The position numbers and the translations under genes were made by a program. Shown piece after piece: positions 12,801 through 24,382 of a stretch of DNA of 64,000 nt (position 1 is its first letter; every line of letters starts with the position of its first letter). The stretch is from Acanthaster planci. Lineage: Eukaryota > Echinodermata > Asteroidea > Valvatida > Acanthasteridae. Where the stretch lies: assembly GCF_001949145.1 (NCBI RefSeq), contig NW_019091359.1, positions 94,713 through 158,712 on the forward strand. Reading direction: 5' to 3'. The notes under the pieces were generated by a model, which worked only from the letters and a program-made list of their open reading frames with translations, made no database searches and was not told the DNA's origin.

Positions 12801-15800
12801 TTTTGTCGTTGACTGGATTACAACTCTGATTGATTTCATGCACCCCACTAATTGGTCATTTTCCATGTCAGGTGATGTCAAAGATCGCCTGAAAGACGAT
12901 AAGGACGGTATCATTCTGAGCCCCCAGCGGCGTAGCTTCGGCCACGGCTGCAGCGTCACCACCCCGCTCAACACCTCCCTGCCCGCCCACCTGGGTGCCA
13001 ACTTCAGCGAGCGGGGAGAGGGGAAGGAGGCGGTGGCCCGCAGCGTGCCCGCCCGGCGCATTGGCAGCGGCCGCATCATTACCCGCAACCGCTCGCTGGA
13101 CCAGGAGGAGTCCGAGACGCGGGAGCGGAGGGAGGCTGGGAGATACGAGGACAGGGGGAACCAGAGGGTGTACAGCAGGCGGGGTAGCTACGGCAATGCG
13201 GACCGGTCATGTGAGTAGGAGTGGTTCCATGGGGGGTGTTGGGCTTTTGTGACTCATGGACCTTGGGTTCGAATCCAGCAGCTGGTTACATGTTGTGACC
13301 TTTGGCAAGACACTTTCCTCCTTCTTGTATCTCTCCACCCAGGAGTCTAAATAGGTACATGTACCTGTAAATGTAGACGTGGTCACTGTGTTTGATTTGC
13401 ACCTAAAATGCAAGTATCGAGCTGTATGCTCCCCAGGGTGCTGAGATGCTTTTTGGAATATTCATAGGCCAGTCGAGCAAGGATCATAGTAATGTTTGAT
13501 ACCCTAACCCTCCTATGCTGAAGTCACTTTTTGGGTCATTTGGTGAACACCTCAAAGAAGCACAGCTGTGTCGTGTTGCGCACTGCACGAACAGTCCCTC
13601 ACAGGAATATCNNNNNNNNNNNNNNNNNNNNNNNNNNNNNNNNNNNNNNNNNNNNNNNNNNNNNNNNNNNNNNNNNNNNNNNNNNNNNNNNNNNNNNNNN
13701 NNNNNNNNNNNNNNNNNNNNNNNNNNNNCATTGAACCTGTGCATGTTTTAGTTCCATATAGAAACTACATGCTCACTAGTGACTGTGGGCATTTGTGCAC
13801 ATTTGTGCTGTAAAACCAAAGGAGATTTAATAAGATTTGATTGGATGTGCGTGTTTTAAGTCTGTAGTATTATTTTATCGGATTTGAGGTCCATGGTTGC
13901 ATGATTTCTGCAGGTAGTTAGGTCGTGTTGCTTGTGTCCTCAAGCACGACACTTTATCGGGAATTGCTTCTCTCCTTGCTGAGTTAAGTACATAAAATTA
14001 GCTTTTTGCATTTGAAATAGCTGCATCAAGTTGTGAACTCCGTAGGGGCTGATGTGGGTTGAAGAATATTTGTGGGTCAGTGAGCACCAGAATTATCATT
14101 TAGAAATATGCATCATTTATAACTTTTCACTGGAGAATTTCTGTCTGTGAGGTAAATCTTGATTTTGCTTTTTAACCGTAGCACTTCTTTGATTCAGCAG
14201 TGTTGGGTGTCTGTACATCCTCAGGTTGGGAGGGCTGTCGTGAGATGAAAGTTTCAAACATTGATGCATCTGTCTTCTATATGTGGTTTTTTTAATCAAT
14301 CTAGGGAGGACCCCAAAACAAGAGGAGCCTGAGTGGTTCACTGAAGGTCCTGAGAGCCAGTCAGACACTATCGTGCTTCGTGGTTTCAGCAGTAAACTCC
14401 TCGAAGACAGCGATAGTGACGCAGAAACCAAGGAAGCTGGAGGTGGGTAGGGTTCTCTGCTCCAGGGCACAACCCATTCAGAGGATAGATGTTTCTCTTG
14501 ACCATCTGAGCTGGAATCTTGACCTTGAAAGAGTCAGGGGTGGGAACCCTTGTACATGGGCCTTTCAAACTCCTGTTCAGCTGTCTGGAGTTTTTGGCTA
14601 TCTTGTTGTGATTTTGACACCAATTTCATGAAAATTGAACCTACCCTTCTTGCTAAATGCCCATTTCTCCAAGAAAGGTTGGCCGGAAGGTCTGCTTGTC
14701 CATTGACCTGTGATCAGTTCACGGGCCAACACACATGGAAGTGTAAATAATAAATGACCGTAACAAAACCCTTTATCCGATAGAATGAAATCTTTACAGA
14801 TTTACTTATACTGTATGTCTGTACATACATGCCAAGCTTCGTAAGGATCGGTCGTGGGATAGTGAAGATTTTAAGCCTTCACTGCTATGAGAAGGTCTGG
14901 AAAAATTCATCTCTTATTTGGGCCAAATATGGATTCAAGTCGTGACCCAGATACTGAGTTCTTTTCTTGAATTCCTCATTTCTTCATAGGGCCGTCGGTT
15001 CAGAATCGCAACGGCAGCATGGAGACGGCCAGCTCCAGCTCCCCAGACCTGAGCCGGGAGAGACCAGAGACCATGCCAGATGCCCGGCCCAACACACCCG
15101 GCAAAGAGTTTGACATCAACGACTTCTTCAAGTTCGCCGATCAGATCCCCATGCCGGTGAGTGCCTCTTTCTCTGTCTGACCGCGATACGCCCGCATCTG
15201 TGCCCGTGCGCTATTTTGGTCAAGTCCATCAGTGCAGATGTGTCGTAGGTTACTCTGAAGGAATGTGCCGTTGTCCTTCAAAACCATTTTGCTTGAAGAT
15301 AAGCTTTTTGTCTTTAGGTAGTTAATCTGTCAGAGCGTTCAAATCACTTGACTGCTGGAAGTGACATGGGGCTAATATTTATGTTAGAACATGGATATGT
15401 TCTAGAATGGTTGGAATAATAGATATGCTTTTACATTTGTTGAAGATCTAGTGCCCGATTCATTTGCTTCTTGATAGAATGTGAAGTTGTATGGAATCCC
15501 ATTTTCCAATTGCTCCCATCTTTCTCGCTGTTGACAGATGGTAGCAAGCCCCGAGGAGACGGAGCGATCGGGCAAGAGTCGTTTCAGTCACCTGTTCACG
15601 TCGACAGTGAGCCGCAGCCGCAGTAACAGCAACAGCCGCAGCAATAGCAGGAAGTCCTCGCTGCACGAGGATGAGTTGGACTTCTTAAATGGTATGGCTT
15701 TCAATTCGCCGGTGACGTGGGTCTGTCCTCGGCTGTTGACTGTTGCTGTCCATAAGCAGGACACTTTACCACAGACTTTACTTACCCCTTAATATCCTTC

Positions 15801-18800
15801 ATTATTTGCTTAAATACTTTATTACAATGAGTGGGCAGCTGTGCCCTCCAGAGAATGCTTCATTAAATCTCTGATTAACCACTTTGCGCCGGGAGCATTA
15901 CGAATGTTGATGATGCTGGGATGGGATAATTTTCTTTTTTGGGGGTTTTTCAAAATTCTTTAAAACTCATATCTTCATATTCTGGACACTTACACCCACA
16001 CGAAGGACTGTTTGGTTGCTACTCTAATCTGACAGACAACGTCTAATTGATGCCCGAGTATCTCAGCCAAGCCTGCCACCTTGTAAAAAGAGCCCAGATT
16101 GTGCGGTGTTACATAATTTTCTTTTGTTCTTGAACCTGACACAGTGATCTGCTGACCTCTTTTCAATAGGGGCCAGATTAGCGTGCAGCCATACTGTGTG
16201 GCTTATCTGTGGTGGAGCGCTTTTATCCACGGTGGTAATCTGCTCGCACTAAATCCCCAAAGCCCTTGTATACTGTTTCAAAACAACACTGGATTATCTC
16301 CACCTTTGAGAGTGAAAAACTGTTGGTAATGCCCAGCAGCCTGGTCTCTTGTTACGAGTACGGTCTTTTGTTACAAGGCCCAGTTCCCTTTGTCTGATGT
16401 TGGAGACCCCGGCCATGCATATAAAGAATACGGTTCTGGTACTAGCAACCCTGGCGGCAATTGGTTAACAAGTTAATGTCACCCTCATCACTCTTACATG
16501 CCAGCTTTGAAAGACTATTCATGGCACTCATGGGACAGCTGAGATCGGGGGGGGGGTGCTTATCCCCCTCCCAATTCTGAGAAACATGGGCTTCTCTAGA
16601 ATTTATGTATTTATAGCAAATGCCATTAAGTATAATTGCAGTGCATGCATAAATACTACTTTCCCTTGGGAGTAAACTGCCAAAAGTAGGAGAAAAATGA
16701 TCTCTTCATGGCCTGTCATGCTTTTTTTTCAAATCCCAGAACTGACAGGTCGGAGCAGCCCTGCGTTGATGTCCCCCGCCTCCGTCTTCACCCCAATCAA
16801 GCCCACTGGCGACCACGCCCTGCACCACCCACACCACCAACGCCCGCACCACCAGCCGGAGGTAAGCGGCCAGACCCAGCAGTCCCTGCTGCACCTGCTG
16901 CAGAGTGGTCAGGCACTGCCCATGCAACAGGGTCACTCAGGTAAGGGTCTTGACTTTCTCACTCCTGGGCCAGGAAAGTTGTTTTGCCTATCACACTGAA
17001 AGAATATTCAGTCAGGTGTGGGGGGGGGGGAGTTAAGATCTGTGGGTAAGAGACCCCCAAAATATTTTGGTTGAAAGGTGGTAAATTAAACTTGAATTAA
17101 TCAGCCACTTTAATTTTCGTGATTGGGTAGGGTAAGTTGAAAGGACTAGTTTTTGCTAGGCAATAGAGAAAAGAAGGGGATAGTGGGTTATAAGTGTAAT
17201 TGAAGTTGAGCTCTATGATCCGTGTTTCCCTGTCATAGTTGGGCAAATACATAATGTCATTGTGTCAGTGCTGAAAGGCCCTTTATTACTATTGAAAAAT
17301 ATTGTTCTAAACATGAGTCTGGGAAGAATTGGTTGATATATAAATATATTGCCCACAACAAAACTAGTTTTATAAATAAAAGTAAAACAGGGCGTTTGTT
17401 TCAATAAAATGTTTCTTTCACGTGCAGAGTAAGGCCCTAAGGGCCTTTTTTGCCGTAATGACCCCTTAGCAACGTTTATTGATATGAGCTTACAAAATTT
17501 AGAACGTAGATTAATTTGGTATGGTGGAGGATATTAAGTCATCTGTCTCTGATAGAGTGACAGTATTGTTCAGATTAGTTTTGTGCGCCTGTTTAGAATT
17601 CCACTGTTTTTTTTCCCACATCATTTTGAATGCGTTTATCATTATATGCAACCTCAGTTTTGAATGACTTGCCTGTAAGGGAATTTTGTATAATTGAAGT
17701 GGTAGAACCTCTCAGCATTTTCGCCTTCAAGGTCTTAAATCGCCCCATACTGTAAACGGAAGACCTGGGTGCGCTAAAAAAGCTTTAAAGGTTATCAAAT
17801 AGATGTAGTATTAAGACTCGTTTTGTGAGATCTTATCACTAGAAAACTGCCCCCTACTCTTTGCAGCTCCACCAGGCCCTGTGAAAAGTCTCGCTGAAAT
17901 TGAGGCGGGCCTGAAGCAAGCCTCCCTCACCCCGAAGCAGGACCGCGGCCGGTCCACACCCCCTGCTGTCCCCCTAGCCAGGCAGGCTGGACCCCCTATC
18001 AGCGGCGCCGGCGGTGGTGGTGGTGGGGTAGGGGACCTGTTTGCCATGATGGGCGGCCAGAATAAGGAGGACCGGACGGCCTTCAACCGGCTGGTGTCCA
18101 GCATGAGGGCCTCGGGCAACCTGCCAGCTGCTAAGATGGTAAGTAGATGGTAAAAGTAGGGAAGGATTTTTTTAAATTGGTTGACTTACATCGATATTGT
18201 ATACCAGCCATTTGACGTCATTGCATTACAGATTATTTTTATCAAAATCCTGAAATCTACTGTTAAAAACATATTATAGTGGTTTATATATCAAATAGAA
18301 TAAAATGGTTTTGGTTGTACATGCATGAAGGATTTTAAAAACAGTTGCGTGGTTTCACATATCACGTAAAATAAAAAGAACCAAAACATCAACGCATGCC
18401 GGTACTTAACAAAATACTTCCTCCTAATCCTGTTCTAACTGAATCAACAACTGACGAAATACATGGCATGCACTGGACTGTTCCTACGTCTTATGCTTTG
18501 TTGTACAAAGTTGTTGGTCAGTGGTTGTCCATCAGTGGTTATATCTACCTGTGGCCCTGCATCAGCCATTCACCTCCACACAGTACACGGGCATGCAACT
18601 TTTCCTGGGATCAGCCAATTTTCTTGTTTTTCACTTCATACTCGTGCCATTGGAAAATCGAAAATACACTGTACGAACTCTTGTAAAGATTGCAATTTCC
18701 TCTTTTGTTGTCAAAGTCCAAGTTGCAAGTATAGGAGTGGGCTTTATTGGTGCTTTCCCTTCTTTTCGGAGGCCAGGAATAACGTTTGAACCCCCATCCC

Positions 18801-21800
18801 TTCATAGGACTGAGTCTTATTGAAAAATAATGTACAAAGACTGCACTGGGACACTGCAGGGGAGTTGGTATTTTGGCATTCAGAAAGGTTCCAAGGAGAA
18901 AGAGTTGAAGTTAGCTCCTTTCTTTGCGTGATGTTTCCACACAGCCACCCCCTGTCGAGGGCCGTTCCCTGTCCCCCATCGAGGTCCAGCTCCTCCGTCA
19001 GCGTTTGACGCCCTCCCCACAGCCCCCGGCCCAGCAGCTGTACGGTCCCGGCCAGCCCTCCCCTCACCACTCCATCAGGAGCACTCGGGACCCCGCTGTT
19101 GCGGCAGCCGCTGCTAACATGGCAGCCATGATGGCTGAGAGTCAGCACCAGCAACAACAGCAGCATGGAATGATGATGGGGAACCAGGGAAGACGGCCAC
19201 CAGCCCAGGGGGTTCCCCCCACCCTGCTGGTGCCAGACATTGTTAACAGGTAACCTCTGAAAATCTGGAGCCCCTAATTTAACTTCTCTAGTTTATTTTC
19301 AGCAATCAGCTTTGGCAGATGTGATCCAACCCAAGCGTATTCACAAACTGGTTTCCATGCCCCTGAATCTTGCCTGCCTGCAGAATCCCCTCACCCATTG
19401 ACCAGGAAGTCATGGCTACCCTTATGGCCCAGGGCACGCCCTCCTCCCAGGACCGCCAGCCCCATCTCCTGAAGCCCACACCCACCAACCAGCAGGAGGT
19501 GATGAATGCCCTGCTGCAGCAGGCCTCTGCCAACCCCACCCTGGCGGCCGCCCTGCGCACCCCGGCCGGGGTTGCGCCCCAGGCGGGCATCAGCCCGGTG
19601 GGGCGGGTGCCGTCGCCGGCGATCCCGCAGGATCTGCTGCACCAGGCATTATTGCAGCAGCAGCAGCACACGCCTAGAACGCCGTCGCCAATAGGTGAGT
19701 CCGTCAGTACAAAGAGCTCAATTCTCCACAGAACTGTTCTCCGCTTCTAAAACGGTGCATCTGATAGGGCTTCCACGGTTGTATGGACCTTCACCGTGAT
19801 GCCGCCATGTTTGTCTTGTTCCCTGTAGACCATCGGCAATAGCAATACAACTTCACATATTGAAAAAAAAGTAAACAACCTTTTTTCCTTTCAGCCTGAG
19901 TTTGGCTGCAGTGCTTTAAAAGGTAGAAAAGCAAGAAGGCTGCCCTTTGATAGAGGTCTATACGACAGAGTAGTTGTTAGATTAGTTTCACTGTAGGGCT
20001 AAGTGGGACTTGGGTAAAATTGATTGAGAATGACGGAGGGTCCAAATGTTTGCCCTGAAGTAGCCCTGTAGAGACTGCGACGGGTTTCAAAGGCAAATCA
20101 TTCTCCATCAGCGATACATGTCGGTAGTGAGAAATGAAGTGTTTTGAGTGTCCTAAACTCTGAAGGTCTACGTTTGTATTTATGCTTCATTTGATTGTCG
20201 GGGATTTCCTCCTCAAACAGTCACTCATCGCATTTTCAATTCTAAACCCTCTCCCCAGCTTTTGGCCAGCAGTCCCCCCTCCCCGGCGGCCGGAGCCCTA
20301 TCCCCTTCGGCCTGCCAGGGGCCACCTCCCCTCTCTTACCCAATGCCCGCTCCCCAGTCATTCCAGCTAGCCCAACAACCACCCCTATCCGGCCCCGTGT
20401 GCCATCCCCTCAAGAGCTGGCCAAGCACACCCAGAATATCCTGCAGCAGGCGTTAATCAAGAGACAGCTGGAGTTGCAGAAGGAGAAGTTCATTGCTCGG
20501 GAATCTGCCAGGTAAAGGCTTTCATGACATTAGTATGCTAGCAGACGGCATGCCCACCTCTAACCTTTATGGGCACATTCTACGAAATGGGTAGATTTCT
20601 ACGCGTGAAATTTGACTGGTGGTGTTAGCATTCTGTCACTCTTGCTTGTCATTTGCAGATCCAAGTCTCCAGTGCCATCTATCCAAGGTCCTGGCACCTT
20701 GGCTGGTCAGATGCCGGCAAGCTCTGCCGGGCAGACACCCTCCCCCAGTGCCATGTCCCCACAAGTCCAGACAAAGGTGAGGCAGACACTGAGCAAATTC
20801 AGTGAACGGTGACCTGTGCAATGATCATTGAAGAAAAAACATCTGAAAAAGAAATAAAATCTGACATCTCGCCATCTCGGACATGCTCAGTGTGTGTGTG
20901 GGTCTAGCATATGGCGATGCTGAGTGGTAGATCCCGCACACTCATGATGATGTTCTCCAATGACCTGTGTTGTTGAAATACTGAACAGGCTCATTGGTGT
21001 GCCTTTATCGTGGTTGTGGAGAGCCGCTGTTTCAAATCTTTCATTTTGGTTTTGAAGAAAGTCAGAAGTTGTAACAGTGCCGCTCGTAAGTGACTTTGTC
21101 ATACATTCATATGCGCCACTGATCACTAGCTCCTGCGTGATGAACACTCAAGTTGCGCCATTAACAAACGGGTTCCATGGTTCTACATGGAGTGGGCATG
21201 GTTTAAGACCGAGGTGACGTCACACTTATTCACAGAATAAACGTCTGTGCTAATGACAACACTTTGTTTACGAGTGTGCTTTCCTACGGTGCTCAGTGGC
21301 CCACACTGACCCCATAGGAAAGTGCACATTATTGCAGGTTGCATTGACTTTTGTAGTGGATATTTGTCCAATAATTCCACAGTAAGGGACCACAGTTGGG
21401 AGTTCCCTACGTTCAACAGGGTTCGGCTTGCTTCGGAGTTATGTTACTTTAATGCATCGGATGGCTAGGTGAAATTAAAGTAAAAGTGATATTCCTTTGT
21501 ACTCTTCCCACAGTCGATGCCTAAGATCAATGCCACGGCCTTCACGCCCACGTCAGTGATTCGCAAGTGGCACGAGACACGGGCTGAGGCCAAGATGGCT
21601 AGCAGCGCCGAAGCCAAGAAGGAGAGTGACTTGAAGGATGCTGACTGGAAAGCCACAGGTGAGTCTGTGGTGCTGTTTATGAGAATGTGGAAGTTTCATC
21701 CATGTGGTACTTGTGGTGACATCTTTCCTGAGTTTAATGTGCCTCACAGAGTGCATGAGTCAGGTAGCCAGGTTACCTAAGTGCATCTTGAATACATCTC

Positions 21801-24382
21801 ACAGAGTGCATCAGTCAGGCAGTCAGGTTACCTGAGTGCTTCTTTCCTCACTTTTCACCAATGTGTCTGGGGCTCCATTCTATGTCTGATACGTAGTGGG
21901 GTTTACCATCCCTAAGTGATTCTGCAGGTTTCACAAAGAACCTTCTTGGGTGTTTCCTCCCACCTTTAACTGCTTCTCATTGTCTCCTCTCTTTGGGTTT
22001 CTTCAGACTAATAGATCTACAGTACCTAGGGTACTCTTGAAAAAACCTTGGATTCATTACCAGAAATGCTTAATAAGAACAAGAATGATCATGTGCCCGT
22101 AGTCGTCAGCTGAACATAATTCATTGTTTAATTTGGTCCCTTTATTCATTGTTGTGCAGACAACTTGTCAGGTTCACCAAAGCACACCCCCGTTAGGGAT
22201 AAACAAGCCCCTAGCATTCAGACCCCAACAGTGACCCTCACCACTGCCACACCCCCACGCTCCTCAGCGTCGTCTGAGCCCGGAGTGGGCGGGGACTCCA
22301 CGGGAGTGGACGGCAGCACCTCCAAGCAAGACGGAGGTCTGTCGCCGATGCACAAGGCCAGGGAGCTGCAGGGCGGGGAACCAGGCGAGCATCACCGAAC
22401 ACCCCCAAGGCCGCCCATGCTACAGGAGGAGAATCAGATCACGATTCAGAAACAGCAGCAACCGCAGAGAATGCAAGAGCAACAGCCGACCGCGTCACAT
22501 TCCTCACCATCCAGACACCCTGCCAAACATGTGGAGCACCAACAGCAACACCAGGCCAACCAGCAGCAGCCAGGCTCGGACCACAGCTTTGCTGTGGACG
22601 GCAGGAGCCGTGGTCCCCCGCGCCAGCCCACCAGGCCCAGCAGCCACTCTCCGATTCCCCCCGGCGTGGGCGGTCACCGCGGGGTCTCTCCTCGCCCCCC
22701 GTTTGGCCCCGGGGGCTTACCGCCCAGGATGAATCCTAACATGATGGGGTCACCGGCCGCTGCCCAAGCTCAGGCCCAGGCCCAGGCAGCAGCGCTGGCT
22801 CAGGCAACCCTGCTCCGTGGGGCATTATTCCAACAAGCCAGTGGCATGCCTCCACCTATGAGAGGAGGAGCACCGTTCCCTCCAATGCAGCAACAGGTAA
22901 CACCCACCATCCAGCATATCCAGCCTTTGATATTGAATTCTATGGGGAATCTGTTCAGTGCTCACCTGTTGCAAAGATTCATGCACATACTCAAAAGCAA
23001 GGGGCTCCCTTAAAAGTTTTCTGACCTTCAGTGTTGTGGCCAGTTCACAACAGGCTTGGAAAAATCATGGAATTTTTCAAACACAATGTGTGATTTCTAT
23101 TACCAGATATAAGTACATAAAATGTGTGATTTTATTCGGAACTTTAAAAGTCTGGATAGTACAAGAAATTGCGTTATTGGGTCATGAATTTTCATAATTT
23201 GGTCATGGAAAAGTCATGGAAAAGTCAATGGAATTTATTTGTCCTTTAGGTACAGGAACCCTGAATCCATCATTTACTTCCCAGAATCAGCCAATCTTTG
23301 AATTTGTACCGACCCGCCTCCAAACTTGTCAGCAGGTTCCCTCTGGAAGGCCGAGGGGGAAATCGATTGCATAAGAAAGCGGAAACAAGTTTTGATTCTG
23401 GTCAAGCCCGGCTTATTCCAGAACGTGGTCTGCCAAGTTGAATTGCCCTCGGTTTTGTACGTTGTCTCACCAGGCGCAGACCCTTCCCAACATGCCTCCC
23501 CCCATGGCCTCCATGCAGATGCTGCTGAGTCAGATGAATGCCCTCCCTGGGGCCAATCCCATGGCGGCGTTAGTAGCTGCCGGAATGCAGCAGAAACAGC
23601 AGCAGCAGCAGCAGCAGCCATCTCAACATCGACCGCCGCACGCCAATCAACAGCAGTTCAACCAGCAAGGTTTGTAGCCCGCAGTCGGAGGGAATCCGGA
23701 TCCGTCAAGAATGGTTGGGAGGAAAATGGGTTTGATTCCAAAAATGAAAACGCTTGATTGCCGAGTTCAAATGTAAATCGTGAAAAATGACTGGCCCTAC
23801 ATTACAGAAAATCAGTGCCGTAGATCAGTCCATCGAATAGTCACTAGTCGCATGGTGGACAATGAGAAAGGAATGCTTTTTGTCACGGTCCGTTTGAATG
23901 GCTTGCGACTTTGCTCGTGATGAGCTTGACTGCAGCTCTGATTCAAACAGAACTAAAAGAGGACGAAGGAAACAGACACAGACGTTATCTTCTTGTCACT
24001 GATGTTGATGATCTTTACAGATATGTTCAAGCACATGCCCGAGATGTCGGTACCGCAGCATCAGTCTCATCACTTGCAACAGCAACAACATCACCAGCAG
24101 CAACAGCACCAGCAGCAGTCACACCGTCCCCAGCACCACCCCCAGTTTGTCTCCCCACCCCAGTCCCACAACCACATCGATGACAGCGGCATCGGCATGA
24201 ACGGTGGCGGTGGCGGCGGCGGCATTGGTGACGCTCGTCACTCCCCAGTCAACCAACTGGCCAAGTGGTTTGGGGCCGACGTACTGAGCAAGCCCCTGCC
24301 CCAGATGGGGCCCGTGCTGCCCCAGGGCCAGAAGGTCATGTCCGTGGAGGAGTTGGAACGCCAGCAGCAGGTGGTGGGCTGA
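9749..24382 (+). CDS. EIF4ENIF1: eIF4E transporter 4E-T (eIF4E nuclear import factor 1), complete 17-exon gene
   Basis: Exons: 9749-9877, 10904-10977, 11971-12086, 12872-13210, 14305-14442, 14990-15156, 15538-15691, 16740-16940, 17867-18138, 18945-19249, 19384-19694, 20259-20511, 20659-20776, 21514-21658, 22160-22896, 23474-23669, 24021-24382. They join to 4017 nt, 1338 aa, every junction GT-AG and in frame. Family role (known): 4E-T binds eIF4E, shuttles it, and recruits it to P-bodies with DDX6, LSM14 and PATL1 to repress mRNAs. Seen here: an eIF4E-binding region at residues 41-49, the block GIWDPEKWHAAL, LSPQRRSFGHGC, RRIGSGRII, a DDX6-binding (Cup homology) segment EEPEWF...SDTIVLRGF, AFNRLVSSMRASG, VPSPQELAKHTQNIL, AFTPTSVIRKW and the C-terminal block LAKWFGADVL. 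It is about 350 aa longer than human 4E-T (985 aa), from Gln-, Pro- and Ala-rich linkers. Exons are GC-rich, introns AT-rich. The start ATG follows an acceptor-like site (9741-9744), so an upstream non-coding exon is likely; an in-frame ATG at 9626 is a less likely alternative start. Confidence 0.95.
10510..10800 (+). repeat. Repeat family D, copy 3, in 4E-T intron 1
   Basis: The internal block (aacacaaggtcttaccca near 10654) and right end (caaggattgaggaaggtcag near 10768) match the other copies. The left end is diverged. Confidence 0.65.
10904..10977 (+). CDS. EIF4ENIF1: 4E-T exon 2: second half of the eIF4E-binding motif
   Basis: Reads DALHKLRYSPGTKKRPLCLA and ends in a split Asp codon before gtgagt. 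It aligns without gaps to the human segment after the binding Tyr up to RPSCL, with His where human has Leu after the motif Leu. Confidence 0.9.
11971..12086 (+). CDS. EIF4ENIF1: 4E-T exon 3: conserved WDPEKWHAAL block
   Basis: Reads DNGIWDPEKWHAALSGKRSR and continues Ser/Pro-rich. The WDPEKWHASL-type block is diagnostic of animal 4E-T and follows the eIF4E-binding motif in the human protein. Confidence 0.95.
12872..13210 (+). CDS. EIF4ENIF1: 4E-T exon 4: LSPQRRSFG block and Arg-rich segment
   Basis: Contains LSPQRRSFGHGCSVT and RRIGSGRII, both close to human 4E-T. A run rich in Arg and Glu follows, where the human protein has its nuclear localisation signal. No exact NLS was assigned. Confidence 0.93.
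13240..13385 (+). repeat. SINE-like fragment with tRNA B-box, in 4E-T intron 4
   Basis: Contains ggttcgaatcc (a tRNA B-box) followed by ctttggcaagacactttcctcc and ctctccacccaggag, a pattern common in tRNA-derived SINE families of marine invertebrates. A related shorter piece seems to lie near 13938-13980. Confidence 0.55.
13508..13826 (+). mobile_element. piggyBac-like non-autonomous element, family B, copy 1 (interrupted by gap)
   Basis: Starts ccctcctatgctgaagtcac and ends gtgctgtaaaaccaaaggag. Termini and flanking TTAA are degenerate. It shares long near-identical ends with the copy at 57459-57823. The middle is replaced by N. Confidence 0.75.
13612..13728. other. Assembly gap (117 N)
   Basis: Run of N inside a family B repeat. 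Apparent open frames across it are artefacts. Confidence 0.99.
14305..14442 (+). CDS. EIF4ENIF1: 4E-T exon 5: Cup homology / DDX6-binding segment
   Basis: Reads EEPEWFTEGPESQSDTIVLR then GFSSKLLEDSDSD. The human equivalent has EEPEWF, SQSETIEL and GFDDKILEE and binds the RNA helicase DDX6. The IEL position is IVL here. Confidence 0.93.
14990..15156 (+). CDS. EIF4ENIF1: 4E-T exon 6: EFDINDFFKF segment
   Basis: Ser/Pro-rich, then KEFDINDFFKFADQIPMP, in phase 0 at the donor. The FDIN block resembles the EFDIN segment of the family. Confidence 0.85.
15538..15691 (+). CDS. EIF4ENIF1: 4E-T exon 7: SRFSHLF and Ser/Arg/Asn-rich segment
   Basis: Reads SGKSRFSHLF followed by a Ser-Arg-Asn repeat and ends DELDFLN. 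The human protein has a comparable SGRFSRWF plus Ser/Arg-rich stretch. Confidence 0.85.
15879..16464 (+). mobile_element. piggyBac-like non-autonomous element, family A, copy 1, in 4E-T intron 7
   Basis: 586 bp flanked on both sides by TTAA (15875-15878, 16465-16468), with imperfect inverted ends ccactttgcgccggg and ctggcggcaattgg. No long open frame. TTAA target duplication is the mark of the piggyBac superfamily (known). Confidence 0.8.
16740..16940 (+). CDS. EIF4ENIF1: 4E-T exon 8: His/Pro-rich linker with QSLLHLLQSG
   Basis: Contains a His/Pro run (HALHHPHHQRPHHQPE), then QQSLLHLLQSG. An internal gtaagc lies at the end of the His/Pro run, but the longer form is kept because the frame continues to a second donor and the next exon joins in phase. 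Confidence 0.78.
17867..18138 (+). CDS. EIF4ENIF1: 4E-T exon 9: SLAEIEAGLK and AFNRLVSSM blocks
   Basis: Contains VKSLAEIEAGLKQA near its start and AFNRLVSSMRASGNLP near its end, separated by a Pro-rich then poly-Gly linker. Both blocks are conserved in vertebrate 4E-T. Confidence 0.92.
18590..18760 (+). repeat. Repeat family F, copy 1, in 4E-T intron 9
   Basis: Shares the series gcatgcaac-tttcct-ggatcagc, tttcacttca-actc, tcttgtaaaga and gtcaaagtccaagttgca with 52135-52320. Confidence 0.6.
18945..19249 (+). CDS. EIF4ENIF1: 4E-T exon 10: low-complexity linker
   Basis: Pro, Ala and Gln/His-rich sequence with LSPIEVQLLRQRL near its start and VPDIVNR at its end. No folded domain is seen. Confidence 0.85.
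19384..19694 (+). CDS. EIF4ENIF1: 4E-T exon 11: RIPSPIDQEVMATL segment
   Basis: Starts RIPSPIDQEVMATLMAQGTP and continues with NQQEVMNALLQQASANPTLA, then a very GC-rich Ala/Pro linker and a short poly-Gln. Confidence 0.87.
20259..20511 (+). CDS. EIF4ENIF1: 4E-T exon 12: PSPQELAKHTQNIL block
   Basis: Ends with VPSPQELAKHTQNILQQALI and a charged helix KRQLELQKEKF. The human protein has PSPQELVLHTQGILQNALIK, so this is one of the best-conserved segments. Confidence 0.93.
20659..20776 (+). CDS. EIF4ENIF1: 4E-T exon 13: Ser/Pro-rich linker
   Basis: Codes 39 residues rich in Ser, Pro and Gln, with no domain. It is kept because its splice phases fit exons 12 and 14 exactly. Confidence 0.8.
21514..21658 (+). 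CDS. EIF4ENIF1: 4E-T exon 14: FTPTSVIRKW block
   Basis: Reads AFTPTSVIRKWHETRAEAKM, matching the FTPTSV(L/M)RKM block of vertebrate 4E-T, then a Lys/Glu/Ala-rich stretch. Confidence 0.93.
22160..22896 (+). CDS. EIF4ENIF1: 4E-T exon 15: large Gln/Pro/Ala-rich exon
   Basis: Largest exon, 245 full codons, with no folded domain. It has Thr/Ser/Pro-rich, Gln/His-rich, Pro/Gly-rich and (Ala-Gln)n stretches, and accounts for much of the extra length over human 4E-T. Confidence 0.88.
23474..23669 (+). CDS. EIF4ENIF1: 4E-T exon 16: Met/Pro-rich with poly-Gln
   Basis: Reads PNMPPPMASMQMLLSQMNAL, then a seven-Gln run coded almost only by cag. The pure cag run is a likely site of length variation. Confidence 0.87.
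24021..24382 (+). CDS. EIF4ENIF1: 4E-T exon 17: Gln/His tract and conserved C-terminal block
   Basis: Begins DMFKHMPEM, then a Gln/His-rich tract and a poly-Gly run. It ends with NQLAKWFGADVL and VMSVEELERQQQ before the TGA stop. The human C-terminus has the same KWF-DVL-PLP-(D/E)ELE pattern and contacts LSM14 there (known of the family). Confidence 0.94.

Noticed and set aside
13484-13813. Open frames crossing the N gap
   Set aside because: The N run hides stops, and the sequence is a non-coding transposon copy. The same holds for frames at 57466-57868.
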